8,268 nt of DNA, taken from NCBI GenBank assembly GCA_021775385.1, contig JAJFHW010000128.1:1-8268 (forward strand). The letters are read 5' to 3'. This document shows positions 4,811 through 8,268 of this stretch, one piece after another. Positions within the stretch are counted from its first letter, which is position 1; each line of letters starts with the position of its first letter. The translations under genes and the position numbers were made by a program. The DNA is from Hyphomicrobiales bacterium. Lineage in GTDB: Bacteria > Pseudomonadota > Alphaproteobacteria > Rhizobiales > HXMU1428-3. The notes under the pieces are model-generated. The model searched no databases. It worked only from the letters and a program-made list of their open reading frames with translations, and had not been told where the DNA came from.

Positions 4811-7540
4811 ATGAATTTGGATGTTGATAGTTTACTAAAATCAATCGGTTGGTGGGAGCGAATCAGATATTTTTCACACATGAGTGAAGTGAATGTACCG
4901 TTGGAGCCTCACAAACCTGATTTGGTGGAAGAGGATCGATTGATTGCCATGATGTTTTGGCCTGGAAAATTTAGAACGATTGCGTGCCTTGGCCTTCTTG
5001 CTGTGGTGCTTATTACTGCGTTCTTTTTGCAAGAGTTCAATGTGGTTCTTGTTGGGATCCTTGGGCTTCTGGCGACCATTGGCGTGTTTGCTGTTTTGGC
5101 TTATTCCGCTGGTATTATTGATCTGCATTCACCATCAGAAGATGCTAATATTTTTTCCGCTTACGCTGATAATTTGACTGACGGTATGCTCATTACCAAC
5201 AAAAAAGGTGATGTGCTTTATGCAAATGATGCTTATTTTCATATTTTAAGACGGCCCAGAGATAAGGTCATTTCTTCTGTTGAGACTTATTTTTCAGGCG
5301 AACCTGCGATTGCTGAACCTTTATACCGCCTTTGCCAAGCCGCTGTTCAATTGCGGGACTGGGAAGAAGAAGTTTTCATTCAAGAGGGTGATAAAACTTC
5401 TGAAAATAATACGCGCTGGGTTAGAATTTCAGTTCGACCTATTTTCACAAAAAAGAAGTCGTCTGCTATAAATGACAAACCACTCAGCACTCTTAAAGCC
5501 GAAGATCTATCCTCTATGGACCGCGCGAAGGGGGATGTTGCTGGTGTTGTTTGGCGCTTGACAGATATCACGTTAGAGCGTGCTCAAAGAGATCTCGAAT
5601 ATAAAGAATTGACCAATGCTGTTAGTCAATTTGATGCCGCACCGCTTGGGTTCTTTACGTTCAATTCTGAAGGTGAATTGAGTTATATGAACCATACGCT
5701 TTCTTCATGGCTTGGTCGGTCTGACCGCATGATGGAGGGGCGTTTGCTTTCTGATCTGATGCCAATGGAAGGCGTTCAGTTGTTGCAGCAATCACTGCTT
5801 CCGCATGCGTCATTACGTTCAGTTCAATATTATGATTTGATTTGTGAAGATGGTTCAACGTTAAGCACTATTCTTTATGGACGGCCGCATGAAATTATTG
5901 GCAGTGATGAACCTCACTATGGTGTACTGGCTCTTCGTGCTGAGGATGCCCCGCAATTATTTGAACCTCAACGTATGACCGAGATGCGGTTGGAGCAATT
6001 TTACCAAACGGCACCGATTGGTATTGCTACGATTAATGGGACTGGTGACATATCGAATGCTAACGGTTCTTTTCGTGTGCTTTTAGGGCAAGGTGGAAAT
6101 GAAGCTGAGCAATCTGATAATTTATTTGAACTCATTGAACAGTCTGAAAAAGAGGCTTTAAAAACAGCTCTTGAGGTTGCAGCGGTTGGTAGTGCTGTTA
6201 TTGCGCCTGTTGATGTGAAGTTTAATTTAAATGGTGAGCGGAGCGGGCGTCTTTATTTAAGCCCGGCGCGTGATATGGCTGAAGATGGCGCCGTTGCTAT
6301 TATCTATGCTATTGACACATCTGAACAAAGATCGCTTGAAGAACAGTTTGCGCAGAGCCAGAAAATGCAAGCTGTTGGCCAATTGGCTGGTGGTATTGCT
6401 CATGACTTTAATAATGTGCTTACGGCGATTATTGGTTATACGGACTTGCTAATTGGTAGCCACCGCCCAACTGACCCTTCTTTTAAAGATATGATGCATA
6501 TTAAGCAAAATGCAAATAGAGCGGCGCGGTTGGTGCGTCAACTTTTGGCATTTTCTCGTCAACAGACTTTGCGACTTGAGGTGCTCTCGCTGCATGATGT
6601 GATTAAAGATGTGACGGCGATGCTTTCTCGTTTACTTGGTGAAAAGATCGAACTGAAGGTTGATCATGGACGTGACCTTTGGGACGTGAAAGCTGATCAT
6701 CATCAATTTGACCAGGTGATTATTAATCTGGCGGTAAATGCACGTGATGCCATGCTAGAAGATATGGCTGCGAATGGTTTAAGTGATGGGGGTATTGGTG
6801 GCGGCACCTTGACATTGCGCACAGAGAATATTGCTGAGCACCGTTCGTTACAAGAAGAAAAACGAGGGCTTAAGCCTGGTGAGTATGTGTTGCTTGAGGT
6901 GACTGATACGGGCTGCGGTATGCCGCAAGAAACCATTGATAAAATTTTTGAACCTTTCTTTACAACTAAAGATATTGGTAAGGGCACTGGGCTTGGGCTC
7001 TCTATGGTTTACGGTATCGTGAAGCAAACGGATGGGTATATATTTGTTGATAGTGAAGAGGGCAAAGGTACGACATTTAAGATTTATCTTCCTCGCCATG
7101 TGGCAGATGAACTTGAAGTACCTGTAGATGAGCCAGTTCAAATTGAAGAGAAGCCTAAAGATTTAACGGGATCTGAAACTTTGCTTCTTGTTGAAGATGA
7201 AGAGGCTGTTCGTAGTTTTGCCGTTCGTGCACTTTCTATGCGAGGGTATAATGTTTTAGAGGCGAACTCTGGAACAGATGCTTTAGAGGTTGTGGCTGCT
7301 CATGATGGTGGGATTGATCTGGTGATCTCTGACGTGATGATGCCGGAGATGGATGGCCCGACGATGCTCACTCACTTACGAGATAGTTTGCCGAATGTAA
7401 AAGTTATCTTCATTTCTGGTTATGCAGAAGATGCGTTTGAGAAGAATTTAGGAGAGGGTGAAACCTTTACATTTTTACCGAAGCCTTTCTCATTAAAACA
7501 ATTAGCTGCGACAGTGAAAGACGTACTGGAAACAGGTTAG
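4811..7540 (+). CDS. cckA: CckA-type hybrid sensor histidine kinase
   Basis: A 909-residue membrane hybrid kinase. In Alphaproteobacteria CckA passes phosphate through ChpT to CtrA and CpdR, controlling cell cycle, motility and flagellar genes. Domains: two membrane helices (about 56-73 and 77-99) with almost no periplasmic loop; three PAS-like regions (about 115-255, 270-378, 393-503); the dimerisation/H-box with H531 in [18 protein letters not shown]; the ATPase with N-box [10 protein letters not shown] (639-648), DTGCGM (699-704), FEPFFTTK (713-720) and GKGTGLGLS (723-731); and a receiver (about 788-908) with acidic pocket 795-798, phospho-acceptor D841 in [11 protein letters not shown]869 and K891. 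All catalytic residues are intact. It is longer than Caulobacter CckA, with one more PAS-like unit. No Shine-Dalgarno precedes ATG 4811; ATG 4880 (residue 24) is an alternative and would keep both helices. It is probably transcribed with flhB. The H-box and receiver sequences fit CckA best, though another hybrid kinase is not fully excluded. Confidence 0.93.
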   Translation: MNLDVDSLLKSIGWWERIRYFSHMSEVNVPLEPHKPDLVEEDRLIAMMFWPGKFRTIACLGLLAVVLITAFFLQEFNVVLVGILGLLATIGVFAVLAYSAGIIDLHSPSEDANIFSAYADNLTDGMLITNKKGDVLYANDAYFHILRRPRDKVISSVETYFSGEPAIAEPLYRLCQAAVQLRDWEEEVFIQEGDKTSENNTRWVRISVRPIFTKKKSSAINDKPLSTLKAEDLSSMDRAKGDVAGVVWRLTDITLERAQRDLEYKELTNAVSQFDAAPLGFFTFNSEGELSYMNHTLSSWLGRSDRMMEGRLLSDLMPMEGVQLLQQSLLPHASLRSVQYYDLICEDGSTLSTILYGRPHEIIGSDEPHYGVLALRAEDAPQLFEPQRMTEMRLEQFYQTAPIGIATINGTGDISNANGSFRVLLGQGGNEAEQSDNLFELIEQSEKEALKTALEVAAVGSAVIAPVDVKFNLNGERSGRLYLSPARDMAEDGAVAIIYAIDTSEQRSLEEQFAQSQKMQAVGQLAGGIAHDFNNVLTAIIGYTDLLIGSHRPTDPSFKDMMHIKQNANRAARLVRQLLAFSRQQTLRLEVLSLHDVIKDVTAMLSRLLGEKIELKVDHGRDLWDVKADHHQFDQVIINLAVNARDAMLEDMAANGLSDGGIGGGTLTLRTENIAEHRSLQEEKRGLKPGEYVLLEVTDTGCGMPQETIDKIFEPFFTTKDIGKGTGLGLSMVYGIVKQTDGYIFVDSEEGKGTTFKIYLPRHVADELEVPVDEPVQIEEKPKDLTGSETLLLVEDEEAVRSFAVRALSMRGYNVLEANSGTDALEVVAAHDGGIDLVISDVMMPEMDGPTMLTHLRDSLPNVKVIFISGYAEDAFEKNLGEGETFTFLPKPFSLKQLAATVKDVLETG

Positions 7541-7551
7541 TTAGTGGGATA

Positions 7552-7614
7552 GAGGCTGACCTAACATTTGCGATTTGTTTGGATGTTGTGTTTTTAACTT
7601 AGCTAGTCAGTCTC
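7552..7614 (+). ncRNA. Long-range hairpin in the cckA 3' untranslated region
   Basis: GAGGCTGAC (7552-7560) can pair with GTCAGTCTC (7606-7614) over 9 bp with one G-U pair. Inside that, CTAA (7561-7564) pairs with TTAG (7599-7602), leaving a three-base bulge and a loop of about 34 bases. With the terminator that follows, the 3' end of the cckA transcript could fold into two stems. Whether it is a stable 3'-end RNA or only an mRNA tail cannot be told from sequence. Confidence 0.35.
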
Positions 7615-7630
7615 ATATTTAAATTATTTT

Positions 7631-7673
7631 GAAGGGCCAAATGATTAAATCATTTGGCCCTTCTTTGTTTTTT
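7631..7673 (+). terminator. Strong intrinsic terminator after cckA
   Basis: GAAGGGCCAAATGAT (7631-7645) and ATCATTTGGCCCTTC (7649-7663) form a perfect 15-bp stem with loop TAA. It is followed by TTTGTTTTTT (7664-7673). This is a textbook rho-independent terminator on the plus strand, about 90 bp after the cckA stop. On the minus strand the stem is followed by AAAATAATTT, a poor T-tract, so it would be a weaker terminator for the convergent minus-strand frame, whose stop codon overlaps the T-tract. Confidence 0.95.
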
Positions 7674-7968
7674 ACTTTGCTTTCAATTTACGTAATTTTT
7701 TAAGAGATGATGAACTCGGTTTGCATTTTGTTTCATCATTTTTGGTTGTGCAATTGGCAATGAAGTTACATCCGCCAGCCTTGAGCGGTGTTGTTTCACT
7801 GCAACCAGAGCATTGAACGCCACTACAATGTTTACAACATCCAAGCCATGGTTTGTCTTTAACATTTGCTTTTAAGCTTCATGCATTTGCTCCTGAGATA
7901 CCTATGAATAGGGCTGTAATCAATACAAGAGAGCTTAATGCTGTTGTTTTGATTGGTTTTGATACCAT
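7672..7968 (-). pseudogene. Secreted cysteine-rich small protein, frame broken by in-frame TGA
   Basis: I do not recognise a family. From ATG 7968 the minus strand encodes a 29-residue signal peptide: a basic start (MVSKPIK), a hydrophobic core at about 11-24, and an ANA cleavage site at 27-29. Then TGA comes as codon 30 (7881-7879), and 68 more codons follow in the same frame to TAA at 7674-7672. The part beyond the TGA is plainly protein-like: eight cysteines in the pattern C-C-x2-C-x4-C-x2-C-x10-C-x5-C-x8-C (codons 44-82), including WLGCCKHCSGVQCSGC, then a lysine-rich tail KKLRKLKAK. A GGAGG lies 5 bases before the ATG. It looks like a small exported protein with disulfides or a bound metal. 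The TGA may be a recent nonsense change, a sequencing error, or a recoded codon; I cannot tell which. The TGA lies in a 21-bp unit bounded by 8-bp repeats. It converges on cckA and diverges from the LexA-controlled gene. Confidence 0.6.
7863..7891 (-). repeat. 8-bp direct repeats bounding the in-frame TGA
   Basis: On the minus strand AGCAAATG occurs at 7891-7884 and again at 7870-7863, a 21-bp offset (exactly seven codons). The TGA stop (7881-7879) lies between them. Loss of one repeat plus the spacer would join GANA to the second copy as ISGANVKDKP and give one open frame of 91 codons that still has a plausible signal-peptide cleavage site. Confidence 0.6.
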
Positions 7969-7973
7969 TAGAT

Positions 7974-7978
7974 CCTCC
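7974..7978 (-). promoter_or_regulatory. Shine-Dalgarno of the cysteine-rich frame
   Basis: GGAGG on the minus strand, 5 bases before ATG 7968. It is one of the best ribosome binding sites in the window and fixes the start of the small secreted-protein frame, arguing that this frame is or recently was translated. Confidence 0.75.
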
Positions 7979-8096
7979 AAATTTTTGAAAATATGAAATG
8001 ACGGTTGCCATTACTTATGAATTGGTCGTTATTTGGTGATGTTTGGTTCATTCTTAAGGAAAATTATCCACATGTAAGTTTCGATTCTGTTTTTGA

Positions 8097-8111
8097 GAAC
8101 AAATTCGGAAC
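8097..8111 (+). promoter_or_regulatory. LexA (SOS) box 1, GAAC-N7-GAAC
   Basis: GAAC, seven bases (AAATTCG), GAAC: an exact match to the alphaproteobacterial LexA operator. It lies about 120 bp before the start at 8232 and overlaps a possible promoter, TTGAGA (8093-8098) with TATTTA (8116-8121) at 17-bp spacing. LexA bound here would block that promoter until DNA damage. Confidence 0.85.
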
Positions 8112-8164
8112 ATTTTATTTATTATGCAATTATTTCAGTCATTTAACCCCTATTGCTAAATAGA

Positions 8165-8179
8165 GAACAAATGTGGTAC
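8165..8179 (+). promoter_or_regulatory. LexA (SOS) box 2, GAAC-N7-GTAC
   Basis: GAAC, seven bases (AAATGTG), GTAC: one change from the consensus. It is 53 bp before the start at 8232. The 21 bases at 8163-8183 match those at 8095-8115 at 18 positions, so this is a near-duplicate of box 1, 68 bp away. A weak promoter (TTGCTA 8153-8158, TACATT 8177-8182) overlaps it. Confidence 0.75.
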
Positions 8180-8231
8180 ATTTATTGGAGATTGAATGTT
8201 TTTCATATTGATGAAATAAGGGGTGTTAGAT

Positions 8232-8268
8232 ATGGCTAAAGGTGGTTTGCAGGTTATTGAAGGGAATA
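8232..8268 (+). CDS. recA: Start of LexA-controlled gene, probably RecA
   Basis: Only 12 codons are present: MAKGGLQVIEGN, running off the right edge. AAGGGG at 8218-8223 lies 8 bases before the ATG. Two LexA boxes stand in front, as expected for an SOS gene. RecA of Alphaproteobacteria often begins MA/MS plus a short variable stretch with L-x-[LV]-[VI]-E before the conserved core, and this start fits. RecA is the recombinase that coats single-stranded DNA and triggers LexA self-cleavage. The residues seen are too few for proof; another SOS gene such as lexA or an imuA/dnaE2-type gene remains possible. Confidence 0.55.
   Translation, partial: MAKGGLQVIEGN

Noticed and set aside
7683..7865. 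60-codon minus-strand open frame starting at 7865
   Set aside because: It has no ribosome binding site and overlaps, in another frame, the cysteine-rich frame, which has a ribosome binding site, a signal peptide and patterned cysteines.
7879..7881. Genetic code with UGA as tryptophan
   Set aside because: flgC and fliQ end with TGA at their family-typical ends, and tryptophan is encoded by TGG throughout.

Overview
The window comes from an alphaproteobacterium with a fairly low GC content (roughly 40-45% by eye). Three things support this: the FliO/FlgB/FlgC/FliE protein sequences; a hybrid histidine kinase of the CckA type; and two LexA boxes of the alphaproteobacterial form GAAC-N7-GAAC, together with one perfect CtrA-type box (TTAA-N7-TTAAC). 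I cannot name the order or genus. TGA ends flgC and fliQ normally, so the standard code is in use.

Left part (1-946): fliP (5' part only) and fliO lie on the minus strand, diverging from flgB. The 245-bp region between fliO and flgB holds a perfect CtrA-type box, a 25-bp near-palindrome beside it, and signs of a repeated regulatory module. Middle part (971-4760): flgB, flgC, fliE, fliQ, fliR and flhB run on the plus strand. They encode proximal rod parts (FlgB, FlgC), the rod/MS-ring junction protein FliE, and core parts of the flagellar type III export gate (FliQ, FliR, FlhB). FliP and FliO on the other strand complete most of that gate. The next gene (4811-7540) is a 909-residue CckA-type hybrid kinase. 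CckA is the kinase at the head of the CckA-ChpT-CtrA phosphorelay, and CtrA is the usual activator of early flagellar genes in this class. The cluster may therefore carry both a CtrA target and the kinase that controls CtrA. A strong intrinsic terminator at 7631-7673 closes the unit.

Right part (7672-8268): a small minus-strand frame (7968 to 7672) has a good ribosome binding site, a signal peptide and a cysteine-rich mature part. It is interrupted by an in-frame TGA directly after the predicted cleavage site. The TGA sits in a 21-bp segment bounded by 8-bp direct repeats, and loss of one repeat unit would restore an open frame. This is the oddest object in the window. The last 37 bases are the start of a plus-strand gene behind two LexA boxes. 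The boxes and the first 12 residues suggest recA.
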